Shown piece after piece: positions 15,211 to 23,817 of a DNA stretch of 31,292 nt. The notes under the pieces were generated by a model. That model was given only the letters and a program-made list of their open reading frames with translations. It ran no database searches and was not told the origin of the DNA. Position 1 is the first letter of the stretch. Each line of letters begins with the position of its first letter. The stretch covers positions 1 through 31,292 of the forward strand of contig CALKAR010000005.1 of assembly GCA_937988745.1 (NCBI GenBank), read 5' to 3'. A program made the translations under genes and the position numbers. Origin of the DNA: an uncultured Peptococcaceae bacterium. Lineage in GTDB: Bacteria > Bacillota > Limnochordia > Darwinibacteriales > Darwinibacteriaceae.

Positions 15211-16437
15211 GTGAGTGGTTTGGAAAAGAAACAGCAAAAGACCGCTTTTGGGCTGGTTTGGGCTGGTGCAGCTTTTATATTGGTGTCAGTGATCGGAATA
15301 CTTCTGCTATTTCAGTGGAATAATCTGCGGGCCGAGGAGAGCCAAGCTCAGGTGCCTAGTTTTGTAGTCTTGGAGCTTTTCCAGATAGATCTAGGTGTTG
15401 ACTGGGTCAATTTTTGGCCAGAAGTAGGGTTTCTCGCTTTAGACAGACAGGAAGCAGTCGCAAAACACGTAGAACAGGCGGGTGACCAAGTATTTACCTG
15501 GAGCGAAGAGGTAGAGGAATGGTTCCTCGTGCCTGCCGAGCCAGGGGCCAGCTTGGATGAAATTCTTCCGCAGCTTGTTTCTGAACTGCTAGCCAATGAT
15601 CAGCGCTTGGTTTTGGAGCGGATACCAGGTGGGTACCTGCTTGGTTCATTGGTTCGTCTTCCTGGTGCTAATCAATTTATTACTGCCAAGACGTGGAAGT
15701 TTTCTCAAGTAAACCCGACGGCGATACGGAAGATGCAGGGAGCTGCAGCGAAGGAAGAGGCAGTGAGCCAACCACCCCAATTGGCAGTAGTGATTGATGA
15801 TTGGGGCTATGATTCCCTCGCTGCCAGGCAGCTCTTGGAATATCCGCTGCCGCTCACAATTGCCGTCCTCCCTTATATGCCCGCATCTGTGAAAATTGCC
15901 AATGCTGCTGCGGAAAAGGGACATGAAGTCATTCTACACCAGCCTATGGAACCTCTCGATTTGACACTCAGTCCAGGCCCTGGTGCTATCTACCTGAATA
16001 TGGATGAGGAAGAGATTAGGACTCAGCTCATGGCTAATCTGCGCCATTTGCCCGTTGTCGTGGGCATAAACAACCACATGGGGTCCAAGGCGACGTCGGA
16101 TACCCGTGTGATGCAGAACGTTTTCGAAGTACTGCGGGATACAGATTTGTTTTTCTTAGACAGCTATACGATTCACACCAGTGTGGCTGGACAGGTTGCT
16201 GAGGAATTGGCAGTTCCTTATGCCGTTAACGATCTTTTTATCGACAATATTAACGAAGAGGGACAGATCATGGCTCAGATCCGCCAGGGTTTAGAACTGG
16301 CGCAGCGCAGAGGAAGTGCGATTATTATCGGTCATGTACGGATCAATACCGCCCAGGCTCTATGGCGCATGCTGCCGGAAATTATTGCATCTGGCGTACA
16401 GCTTGTTCCCGTTTCGGCTCTGCTTCAACATCGTTAG
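15211..16437 (+). CDS. Divergent polysaccharide deacetylase family protein (YibQ-like)
   Basis: A 408-residue protein with an N-terminal membrane anchor (about 14-34), a spacer of about 155 residues, and a C-terminal divergent polysaccharide deacetylase domain (about 190-405). Family landmarks are LAVVIDDWGYD with the paired Asp, LPLTIAVLPYMP, HEVILHQPMEP with its His, VVGINNHMGSKAT, FFLDSYTI and the C-terminal GHVRINTAQAL. The fold is NodB-like; substrates of the family are not known. It is predicted to act on the outer face of the membrane, perhaps on peptidoglycan or a polymer. GTG 15211 lies seven bases after the previous stop, so it is probably cotranscribed with the MinJ-like gene. Its stop overlaps by four bases the end of the convergent pyrophosphatase gene. 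Confidence 0.85.
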   Translation: MSGLEKKQQKTAFGLVWAGAAFILVSVIGILLLFQWNNLRAEESQAQVPSFVVLELFQIDLGVDWVNFWPEVGFLALDRQEAVAKHVEQAGDQVFTWSEEVEEWFLVPAEPGASLDEILPQLVSELLANDQRLVLERIPGGYLLGSLVRLPGANQFITAKTWKFSQVNPTAIRKMQGAAAKEEAVSQPPQLAVVIDDWGYDSLAARQLLEYPLPLTIAVLPYMPASVKIANAAAEKGHEVILHQPMEPLDLTLSPGPGAIYLNMDEEEIRTQLMANLRHLPVVVGINNHMGSKATSDTRVMQNVFEVLRDTDLFFLDSYTIHTSVAGQVAEELAVPYAVNDLFIDNINEEGQIMAQIRQGLELAQRRGSAIIIGHVRINTAQALWRMLPEIIASGVQLVPVSALLQHR

Positions 16438-16922
16438 GAGCTGTGGTTCTGTCTGTATCGCTCTTGAGCTTCCTGGATGATTCGAAGAGCAGCCTGCTTG
16501 GGATGCCAATCTCCCACGCGGGTTTTCTTTTTCTCCAGTTCTTTGTAAACCTGGAAGAAGTGTGTCACTTCTTTCAAAATATGTGTGGGGACATCTTCGA
16601 GGTCTTTGACCCAGTTCCACTGGGGATCGCTGACAGGTACACAGAGGATTTTTTGGTCGGGGCCTTTTTCATCCCACATTTCAAACATTCCCACTGGTTC
16701 TACGCGAATATAGCATCCAGGGAAGGTGGCTTCACCCACCAGCACAAGAGCGTCCAGCTCATCGCCGTCTTCTCCGAGGGTTTCGGGGATAAATCCGTAG
16801 TCGGCGGGATAATGAACCGCGGAGAATAACATTCTGTCCAGATAAATGCGGCCCGTTTCTGGATCATATTCGTATTTGTTGCGGCTGCCGCGAGGTATTT
16901 CTACCATAACCATTAAGCTCAT
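16434..16922 (-). CDS. ppa: Inorganic pyrophosphatase (family I)
   Basis: Soluble cytoplasmic enzyme hydrolysing pyrophosphate to phosphate with Mg2+, which drives biosynthetic reactions to completion. The 162-residue product has the family I signature DGDELD (residues 52-57) with the metal-binding aspartates, upstream VEIPRGSRNKYEYDP for substrate binding, and HYPADYGFIPETL. Translation most probably starts at the ATG at 16920-16922, six bases from GGAGGA (16929-16934); an earlier ATG (16926-16928) abuts that site. It is the only minus-strand gene in the left three-quarters of the window. Its coding end overlaps that of the deacetylase gene, so neither has room for its own terminator. It shares its upstream region with the divergent uvrB promoter. 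Confidence 0.97.
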   Translation of the reverse strand: MSLMVMVEIPRGSRNKYEYDPETGRIYLDRMLFSAVHYPADYGFIPETLGEDGDELDALVLVGEATFPGCYIRVEPVGMFEMWDEKGPDQKILCVPVSDPQWNWVKDLEDVPTHILKEVTHFFQVYKELEKKKTRVGDWHPKQAALRIIQEAQERYRQNHSS

Positions 16923-16956
16923 AGTCATTCCTCCGTTATTAATAATTCTTCTCATA

Positions 16957-16985
16957 TTGACGTGATTCCGTCATTTTGATATGAT
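16957..16985 (+). promoter_or_regulatory. Sigma-A promoter of the uvrBAC operon
   Basis: TTGACG (16957-16962), 17-base spacer, TATGAT (16980-16985), each one base from consensus. The start would fall near 16992, at the LexA box. The -35 region also carries a small dyad TGACG-N6-CGTCA (16958-16973). Confidence 0.8.
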
Positions 16986-16993
16986 AAATCAAG

Positions 16994-17007
16994 CGAACGA
17001 GTGTTCC
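16994..17007 (+). promoter_or_regulatory. LexA (DinR) SOS box
   Basis: CGAACGAGTGTTCC matches the B. subtilis LexA-box consensus CGAACRNRYGTTYC at every position. It lies directly after the -10 element, over the predicted transcription start, where bound LexA would block the polymerase. uvrBA is a known SOS operon in Bacillus. Confidence 0.88.
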
Positions 17008-17013
17008 GCAGGA

Positions 17014-17035
17014 GGCGAACAAGACTAGATTCGCC
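17014..17035 (+). repeat. Small hairpin in the uvrB leader
   Basis: GGCGAA (17014-17019) pairs with TTCGCC (17030-17035) across a 10-base loop in the roughly 100-base 5' leader. No known riboswitch features were seen; function unknown. Confidence 0.4.
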
Positions 17036-17091
17036 ACAGATATAAGATTTTCCTGGAAAATACCTGACGATATGAAAGGGGGGCCCTTTGG

Positions 17092-19083
17092 GTGCAGCGT
17101 AAATTCGAAGTCGTGTCAGATTTTCAGCCAGCCGGTGATCAGCCTAAAGCAATCAGTCAATTGGCCGATGGACTGCGCCGCGGCATGCCCTTTCAGACTC
17201 TGTTGGGTGTGACCGGTTCGGGAAAAACGTTTACTATGGCTAAAGTGATTGAAGAGGTGCAGAAACCGACTCTGGTTATTGCCCACAACAAAACCTTGGC
17301 GGCCCAGCTTTGTAATGAGTTCCGGGCCTTTTTCCCCAATAATGCGGTCCATTATTTCGTAAGCTATTATGATTACTATCAGCCGTAGGCATACTTTCCG
17401 CAGAGTGACACTTATAGTGAAAAGGATGCCTCAATTAACGATGAGATCGACCGGCTGCGTCACGCGGCTACCAGTGCCCTTTTCGAACGGCGCGATGTGA
17501 TTATCGTGGCCAGTGTGTCCTGCATCTATGGCTTAGGTTCTCCTGAGGACTATGACGCTATGACCTTTTCTCTACGCAGCGGTGAGTTCCGTGACCGGGA
17601 TCATATCCTCAGAAGGCTGGTTGGGATTCAATATGAGCGGAATGACATTGGTTTTCGCCGGGGGACCTTTAGGGTGCGGGGCGATGTGATTGAGATTATT
17701 CCCGTTGGCAGTGAGTCGGTCATCCGCATCGAGCTCTTTGGTGATGAAATTGACCGCATACTGGAGCTGGATCCGATCACTGGTGAGGTTTTGTCTGAGC
17801 CTGAATCGATTGCTATTTATCCGGCATCGCACTATATTACGCCTGAGGAGAAGCTGAAACGGGCGATAGCCTCCATCGAAGAAGAGCTGGAGGAGCGGCT
17901 GCGCGAACTGCGCGCCGAAAACAAACTCCTTGAAGCGCAGCGTTTAGAGCAGCGCACACGCTACGACTTGGAGATGCTTAAAGAAGTGGGGTACTGCCAG
18001 GGCATTGAGAACTATTCTCGCCACTTAAGCGGTAGGGCGCCTGGGGAGACTCCTACTACGCTTCTGGACTATTTTCCCAAAGACTATTTAATGATGATTG
18101 ATGAATCTCACCAGACGATTCCGCAGATCGGAGCCATGTATCATGGAGACCGTTCTCGCAAGGAAACGCTTGTAGACTTCGGATTTCGCCTGCCATCGGC
18201 CCTCGACAACAGGCCTCTGAAATTCGAGGAGTTTGAAAAACATATGAACCAGGTGATCTTTGTTTCGGCTACACCTGGCCCATATGAAAAGAAACATTCA
18301 GTTCAGATTGTGGAGCAGGTAATTCGACCCACCGGCTTGGTGGATCCAGAAGTGATTGTGCGGCCATCGCGCGGTCAGATCGACGATCTAATGGATGAAA
18401 TTGACGAAGTAGTAAGCCGCAATGAGCGGGTATTAATTACTACCCTGACAAAGAAGATGGCCGAAGATCTAACTGGGTATTTGACTGATGCTGGTATTAA
18501 GGTAAGATATCTCCACTCTGATATTGATACCTTGGAGAGGATTGCCATTCTGCGTGACCTGCGCCTCGGTGTCTTTGATGTGTTGGTAGGAATTAACCTT
18601 CTTCGTGAAGGCCTCGACCTGCCCGAGGTTTCGCTCGTCGCTATTTTAGATGCGGACCAGGAAGGTTTCCTCCGTTCCGAAACATCGCTGATTCAAACTA
18701 TCGGCCGAGCAGCTCGGAATGCATCCGGTCGTGTTATCATGTATGCGGACCGCATCACCGATTCGATGCAGAGGGCAATTGATGAGACAAACCGCCGACG
18801 GTCAATTCAGCTGGCATACAATGAGAAGATGGGTATAACACCACAGACTATCCGCAAGGCCGTAACCGATATTGCCCAGGAGATCGAGGAAGCTCGAGTG
18901 GCAGAGGAGCAGCCGGCGTACGAGGCAAAGACAAAGTTTGCTTCGCTGAAGGAAGTAGTGGATTATATTCGCGAGTTGGAAGACGAAATGTTTGCTGCTG
19001 CCAAGGAACTCAATTTCGAGAAAGCCGCACAGCTGCGGGATGAGATCCAGGAACTGCGCACAGAAATGGGGTTATCAGTTTGA
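17092..19083 (+). pseudogene. uvrB: uvrB, excinuclease ABC subunit B, interrupted by one in-frame amber codon
   Basis: UvrB is the damage-verifying helicase-like core of nucleotide excision repair: UvrA loads it on damaged DNA and it then recruits UvrC. The frame from GTG 17092 (after AGGGGG at 17077-17083) to TGA 19083 would give 663 residues, the normal length. Seen are Walker A GVTGSGKT (39-46), HNKTLAAQL, the beta-hairpin start SYYDYYQP (91-98), helicase motifs of domain 3 (GINLLREGLDLPEVSLV, QTIGRAARN) and the C-terminal UVR domain (LNFEKAAQLRDEI). TAG at 17386-17388 replaces the conserved Glu99; the frame continues normally with AYFPQSDTYSEKDASINDEI. It is one substitution from GAG. Either a real nonsense mutation, suppression, or a sequence error. 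The rest of the gene shows no decay, so the error or a very recent mutation is most likely. Confidence 0.9.
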
Positions 19084-21938
19084 GCAGAGACAATGTGCTG
19101 CGTATACAAGGTGCACGGCAGCATAATTTGAAGAATATAGATGTGGAAATTCCCCGAGACAAAATGGTCGTTATCACGGGCCTGTCTGGTTCGGGGAAGT
19201 CCAGCCTAGCATTTGATACCATCTATGCTGAGGGTCAGCGGCGCTACGTTGAATCTCTCTCAGCCTATGCTCGCCAGTTCTTAGGACAGATGGACAAGCC
19301 TGACGTAGACCTAATCGAGGGTTTGTCACCAGCAATTGCAATCGATCAGAAAACGACAAGCAAGAACCCGCGATCGACGGTAGGAACGGCCACTGAGATT
19401 TACGACTACCTGCGTCTGCTGTTTGCCCGTATCGGGCGGCCTCACTGTCCACAGTGCGGCAAGCCGATTACTCAGCAGACAGTGGAACAGATCGCTGATA
19501 GAGTGATGAGCCTTCCTGAGCGAACTAGGATTCAGGTTCTCGCACCCGTTGTGCGTGGCCGGAAGGGTGAGCATCGTAAGCTGCTGGAAGAAATCCGTAA
19601 GGATGGATTTGTCCGCGTTAAAATTGATGGTGAGCTGATGGAAGTCGATTCTGAGATCAATCTTGAAAAAAACAAGAAGCACGATATTTCCATCGTTGTA
19701 GACCGTTTGGTGGTGCGGCCTGATATCGAAGGCCGCTTAGCTGACTCGATCCAAACCGCGCTCACCAAAGCAGACGGTGTAGTCACTATTGACATTATCG
19801 ATGGTGAAGAACTGGTCTTCAGCGAGAAATTCGCCTGCGTAGACTGCGGTATTTCGATGGAAGAACTGACTCCCCGGATGTTCTCTTTTAACAGCCCTTT
19901 TGGGGCTTGTCCCGTTTGCGAAGGAATCGGAAGCAAGCAGGAAATTGACCCGGAATTAGTGGTTGATTCGCAGCTGTCCCTAGAGGAAGGGGCGCTGATT
20001 CCGTGGCGGAACAGCAAGAGCCGCTGGTTAGCCGCGATCTTTGATAGTGTATGCGCCAAATACGGGATTCCTCAGGATGTACCTTTTGCAGAATTAGACG
20101 AAGAGCATCAGAAGATTCTGCTTTACGGAACAGGCGATGAACCAGTGCAGTTTCTGTATGTCAATCAAGCAGGCCGCGAACGGGAATTCGAATCTACCTA
20201 CCAAGGTGTAATCCATTGGCTGGAACAGCGTTATCGGGAGAGCACATCTGATTATGTACGGATGGATGTGGAGAAGTATATGAGTATCCAGACCTGTCCT
20301 GCCTGTCAGGGCAAGCGGCTCCGTCCTGAGATCTTGGGTGTAACGGTAGGTGGATTGAATATTATCGAAGTAACCGAGATGTCGGTTAAACAGTGTCAGA
20401 AGTTTTTCGAAGAGCTTGAGCTTACGGAGAGAGAACAGTATATCGGCCGGCAGATTCTGAAAGAAATCAGGGCTCGCTTGGGTTTCCTGGTGAATGTAGG
20501 GCTAGACTACCTGACCTTGGATCGAGCAGCGGGCACCCTTTCTGGTGGTGAAGCGCAGCGGATTCGCCTGGCTACTCAGATTGGTTCTGGGCTGGTAGGG
20601 GTGCTTTATATCCTAGACGAACCCAGCATCGGCCTTCATCAGAGGGATAATCATAAACTCTTAGAAGCTCTGCAGCGTCTTAGAGACTTGGGAAACACCC
20701 TCATCGTAGTAGAACATGACGAAGATACCATGCGGGCTGCTGATTGGATCGTAGATATGGGTCCTGAGGCGGGAAGCCGCGGTGGCCATGTGGTGGCGCA
20801 GGGAACTTTTGATGATATCTGTGCAGAGCCTAAGTCCATTACTGGGCAGTATCTCTCGGGAGCCAAAGCTATCAGGATACCCGAAAAACGGCGCGAACCC
20901 AATGGCAACTGGCTGCGAGTCAAGGGTGCTCGGGAGAATAACTTGAAGAACATTGATGTGGATTTTCCCATGGGTGTTTTTGTCGCTGTTACAGGGGTTT
21001 CAGGTTCTGGTAAGAGCACGTTGGTCAATGAAATCCTCTATAAGCGCCTCAGCAGGGAACTGTATCGTTCTCATGCGAAGCCCGGTAAGCATGATGACTT
21101 ACAAGGGCTTGAACATGTTGATAAGGTAATTGAGATTGACCAGTCTCCGATTGGGCGCACGCCCCGTTCGAATCCAGCTACCTATACGGGTGTATTTGAT
21201 CACATCCGTGAGGTATTCGCCTTAACCAATGAAGCCAAGATCCGCGGTTATAAGAAAGGCCATTTTAGCTTCAACGTTAAGGGCGGACGGTGTGAAGCTT
21301 GTAAAGGTGATGGAATCATCCGCATCGAGATGCATTTCCTCCCTGATGTCTACGTACCGTGTGATGTCTGTAAGGGCAGCCGCTATGCCCGTGAGACCCT
21401 CCAGGTGAAATATAAAGGTAAGTCCATTGCCGATGTATTGGATATGCGGGTTGAGGAAGCGTTGGAGTTCTTCAAGAACATCCCTAAAATTCACCGCAAA
21501 ATTCAGACCCTGTACGATGTAGGTCTTGGTTATATCAAGCTGGGGCAGCCAGCTACTGAGCTGTCTGGAGGTGAGGCACAGCGGGTAAAATTGGCTACAG
21601 AGTTGAGCCGGCGCAGTACTGGCCGGACGGTTTACATTCTCGATGAGCCTACCACCGGTCTGCATTTTGAAGATGTCCGCCGTCTCTTGAATGTGCTGCA
21701 CCGCTTGGTGGACAATGGTGATACGGTTATCGTGATCGAACACAACCTAGATGTTATTAAGACCGCTGACTATATCATAGATTTAGGCCCTGAGGGCGGC
21801 GATGGCGGCGGTATTGTCGTGGCTGCAGGTACACCAGAAGAGGTTTCGCAAGTTCCTGAGTCTTACACTGGCCACTTTTTAAAGCAAGTTCTCGCTGATC
21901 CTCGCGGCCGCAGGCAAGCCCTAAAGGTGGATGCGTAA
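19080..21938 (+). CDS. uvrA: Excinuclease ABC subunit A
   Basis: Damage sensor of nucleotide excision repair, a dimeric ATPase with two ABC modules that loads UvrB. The 952 residues are full length. Module 1 has Walker A GLSGSGKS (34-41) and signature LSGGEAQRIRLATQ; module 2 has GVSGSGKST and LSGGEAQRVKLATEL. Zinc-binding cysteine clusters are present: CPQC, CVDC paired with CPVC, CPACQG, and CEACKGDG paired with CDVCKGS. Translation begins at TTG 19080, overlapping the uvrB stop by four bases (TTGA), so the two are coupled; if uvrB really terminates early, uvrA must recruit ribosomes itself, and polarity could lower its expression. LexA control comes from the operon promoter at 16957. Confidence 0.97.
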   Translation: MSRDNVLRIQGARQHNLKNIDVEIPRDKMVVITGLSGSGKSSLAFDTIYAEGQRRYVESLSAYARQFLGQMDKPDVDLIEGLSPAIAIDQKTTSKNPRSTVGTATEIYDYLRLLFARIGRPHCPQCGKPITQQTVEQIADRVMSLPERTRIQVLAPVVRGRKGEHRKLLEEIRKDGFVRVKIDGELMEVDSEINLEKNKKHDISIVVDRLVVRPDIEGRLADSIQTALTKADGVVTIDIIDGEELVFSEKFACVDCGISMEELTPRMFSFNSPFGACPVCEGIGSKQEIDPELVVDSQLSLEEGALIPWRNSKSRWLAAIFDSVCAKYGIPQDVPFAELDEEHQKILLYGTGDEPVQFLYVNQAGREREFESTYQGVIHWLEQRYRESTSDYVRMDVEKYMSIQTCPACQGKRLRPEILGVTVGGLNIIEVTEMSVKQCQKFFEELELTEREQYIGRQILKEIRARLGFLVNVGLDYLTLDRAAGTLSGGEAQRIRLATQIGSGLVGVLYILDEPSIGLHQRDNHKLLEALQRLRDLGNTLIVVEHDEDTMRAADWIVDMGPEAGSRGGHVVAQGTFDDICAEPKSITGQYLSGAKAIRIPEKRREPNGNWLRVKGARENNLKNIDVDFPMGVFVAVTGVSGSGKSTLVNEILYKRLSRELYRSHAKPGKHDDLQGLEHVDKVIEIDQSPIGRTPRSNPATYTGVFDHIREVFALTNEAKIRGYKKGHFSFNVKGGRCEACKGDGIIRIEMHFLPDVYVPCDVCKGSRYARETLQVKYKGKSIADVLDMRVEEALEFFKNIPKIHRKIQTLYDVGLGYIKLGQPATELSGGEAQRVKLATELSRRSTGRTVYILDEPTTGLHFEDVRRLLNVLHRLVDNGDTVIVIEHNLDVIKTADYIIDLGPEGGDGGGIVVAAGTPEEVSQVPESYTGHFLKQVLADPRGRRQALKVDA

Positions 21939-23785
21939 TGTCCTTAGAACACAAATTGGCTACCCTACCCACCCGGCCAGGGGTCTATCTTATGAAGAAT
22001 GAAGCGGGGGAGATCATTTATGTAGGCAAGGCCAAGAACCTCCGCAGCCGCGTGCGCTCTTATTTCCAAAGCTCGCGGGACCATTCCCCTAAGGTACGGG
22101 TCATGGTGAGCCACATTGTGGACTTCGAGTATATTGTGACTGACTCGGAGGTTGAGGCGCTCATTCTGGAAAACAACCTAATCAAGGAACATTCTCCTTG
22201 GTATAATGTGCGCTTAAAAGATGACAAGACCTATCCTTATATTAAAGTAACACTTAATGAAGACTTTCCCCGGGTGCTTCTTGTAAGGCGTCGGCTGAAT
22301 GATGGGGCGAAATACTTTGGACCCTACACCGACAGTAAAGCAGTTCGGGAAACATTGTCCTTTTTGCGGGCAATTTTCCCGATCCGCACCTGCCGAAAGG
22401 ATATTAAGCCAGGAGCTTCGGATCGCCCCTGCTTAAACTATCATTTAGGCAGGTGTTTGGCACCTTGCGCGGGACTTGTTTCGGTGGAAGATTATCGAGC
22501 GATGATTGATGAAGCGATCACCTTCTTGGAAGGTAAAGTTGATCATGTGATTCCTACCCTTACTCAGAAAATGCAGGAGGCTGCTGAGAAACTAGAGTTC
22601 GAGAAGGCTGCACGCTTACGTGATCAGATTCGTGCGATTGAAAAGATTGCGGAGCAGCAGAAGATCGTAGCTTCCCATTCTGAGGACCAAGACTTCCTGG
22701 GCTATGCCCGTGTTGCTGATTTGGCCTGCGTACAGGTTTTCTTTGTGCGTGCGGGGAAGCTTGTGGGCAGGGAACACTTTCTGTTGGATTGTTCTCCCGA
22801 AGAAGAGGAAGCCGAAATTCTGGGGGCGTTTATCGAGCAATTCTATGCTGAGGCAGCGTTTGTTCCGAAGGCAATTTTCCTGCCCCTTGAAGTAGAAGAA
22901 CAGGATGTGCTGGAAAACTGGCTGAGTGAACTGCGGGGTAATCGAGTGCGCCTGCATATTCCCAAAAGAGGAACCAAGAAGCAGCTCGTGGACATGGTGA
23001 TGGAAAACGCGCGCACTGTGCTGCAGGTTGTGCGCACACGGGCAGAGCGCCAAGAAGCAGATATTAACGAAGCACTGCGGCAGTTAGAAGAAGTGTTAGA
23101 CCTGGAGGCTCCGCCAGAGCGCATCGAAGCATTTGACATTTCCCATACTCAGGGCAGCGAGACCGTTGCCTCTATGGTAGTGATGCTCAATGGAAGACTG
23201 GCCGGCGATGAGTACCGCCGCTTCCGCATCCGCAGCGTCCAGGACGAGCCCAATGATTACCTCGCCATGCAGGAAGTGATTCGACGGCGATTCACTAGAG
23301 GCCTCAAGGAACAGGAAGAAGAGGAACAAGGCAAGTTTGCTCATTTTCCTGATCTTGTGGTGATTGATGGAGGAAAGGGTCAGCTCAGCGCAGCTATCGA
23401 AGTCCGAGACGAGCTCGGCTTAGATATTCCATTTATTGGACTTGCTGAACGCATGGAGGAGGTCTTTGTGGAAGGACAGTCTGACCCGGTGAACCTGCCT
23501 CGCAATACCAAGGGGTCATTGCTGCTTCAGCGGATCCGGGATGAAGCTCACCGCTTTGCGCTGACTTATCACCGGAACCTCAGGGGCAAGGCCAGCCGCA
23601 GGTCGATTCTGGACGATATTCCCGGTGTTGGCCCCAAACGAAAAAAAGCGCTGCTGCGTCATTTTGGTACTGTGAAAGCAATTCGGCAGGCAAGCATTGA
23701 AGAACTGTCTAGGGTTGAAGGTATCAACCGCAAAGTTGCGAAGGAGATTTATCAATATATGCAGGGAGCCGAGGGTGAGGGGTAA
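21938..23785 (+). CDS. uvrC: Excinuclease ABC subunit C
   Basis: Dual nuclease that makes the 3' and 5' incisions around the lesion after binding the UvrB-DNA complex. Domains in order: GIY-YIG nuclease (about 14-95: RPGVYLMKNEAGEIIYVGKA), a Cys-rich segment (CRKDIKPGASDRPCLNYHLG then RCLAPCAG), the UVR domain that contacts UvrB (KLEFEKAARLRDQI, about 208-240), the RNase H-like endonuclease (FDISHTQGSETVASMVV, about 390-500), and the C-terminal helix-hairpin-helix pair (IPGVGPKRKKALLRHFG and RVEGINRKVAKEIYQYM). All 615 residues are intact. Its ATG overlaps the uvrA stop by one base (TAATG). In B. subtilis uvrC is elsewhere; here all three subunits share one SOS-type operon. Confidence 0.97.
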   Translation: MSLEHKLATLPTRPGVYLMKNEAGEIIYVGKAKNLRSRVRSYFQSSRDHSPKVRVMVSHIVDFEYIVTDSEVEALILENNLIKEHSPWYNVRLKDDKTYPYIKVTLNEDFPRVLLVRRRLNDGAKYFGPYTDSKAVRETLSFLRAIFPIRTCRKDIKPGASDRPCLNYHLGRCLAPCAGLVSVEDYRAMIDEAITFLEGKVDHVIPTLTQKMQEAAEKLEFEKAARLRDQIRAIEKIAEQQKIVASHSEDQDFLGYARVADLACVQVFFVRAGKLVGREHFLLDCSPEEEEAEILGAFIEQFYAEAAFVPKAIFLPLEVEEQDVLENWLSELRGNRVRLHIPKRGTKKQLVDMVMENARTVLQVVRTRAERQEADINEALRQLEEVLDLEAPPERIEAFDISHTQGSETVASMVVMLNGRLAGDEYRRFRIRSVQDEPNDYLAMQEVIRRRFTRGLKEQEEEEQGKFAHFPDLVVIDGGKGQLSAAIEVRDELGLDIPFIGLAERMEEVFVEGQSDPVNLPRNTKGSLLLQRIRDEAHRFALTYHRNLRGKASRRSILDDIPGVGPKRKKALLRHFGTVKAIRQASIEELSRVEGINRKVAKEIYQYMQGAEGEG

Positions 23786-23801
23786 AGCCTTCCTCGGCTC
23801 C
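23765..23801 (+). terminator. Hairpin at the end of uvrC
   Basis: GGAGCCGAGG (23765-23774) pairs perfectly with CCTCGGCTCC (23792-23801); the stop codon of uvrC lies in the loop. Only a short TATTGTACTT follows, so it is a weak or factor-assisted terminator at best. It separates uvrC from the convergent gene on the minus strand. Confidence 0.5.
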
Positions 23802-23817
23802 TATTGTACTTATGAGC

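Noticed and set aside
17386..17388. Genome-wide recoding of TAG (for example pyrrolysine) to explain the uvrB amber
   Set aside because: TAG is the normal terminal codon of csrA, flaG, fliS, secA, prfB and other genes in this window, and the proteins end at expected family lengths there.
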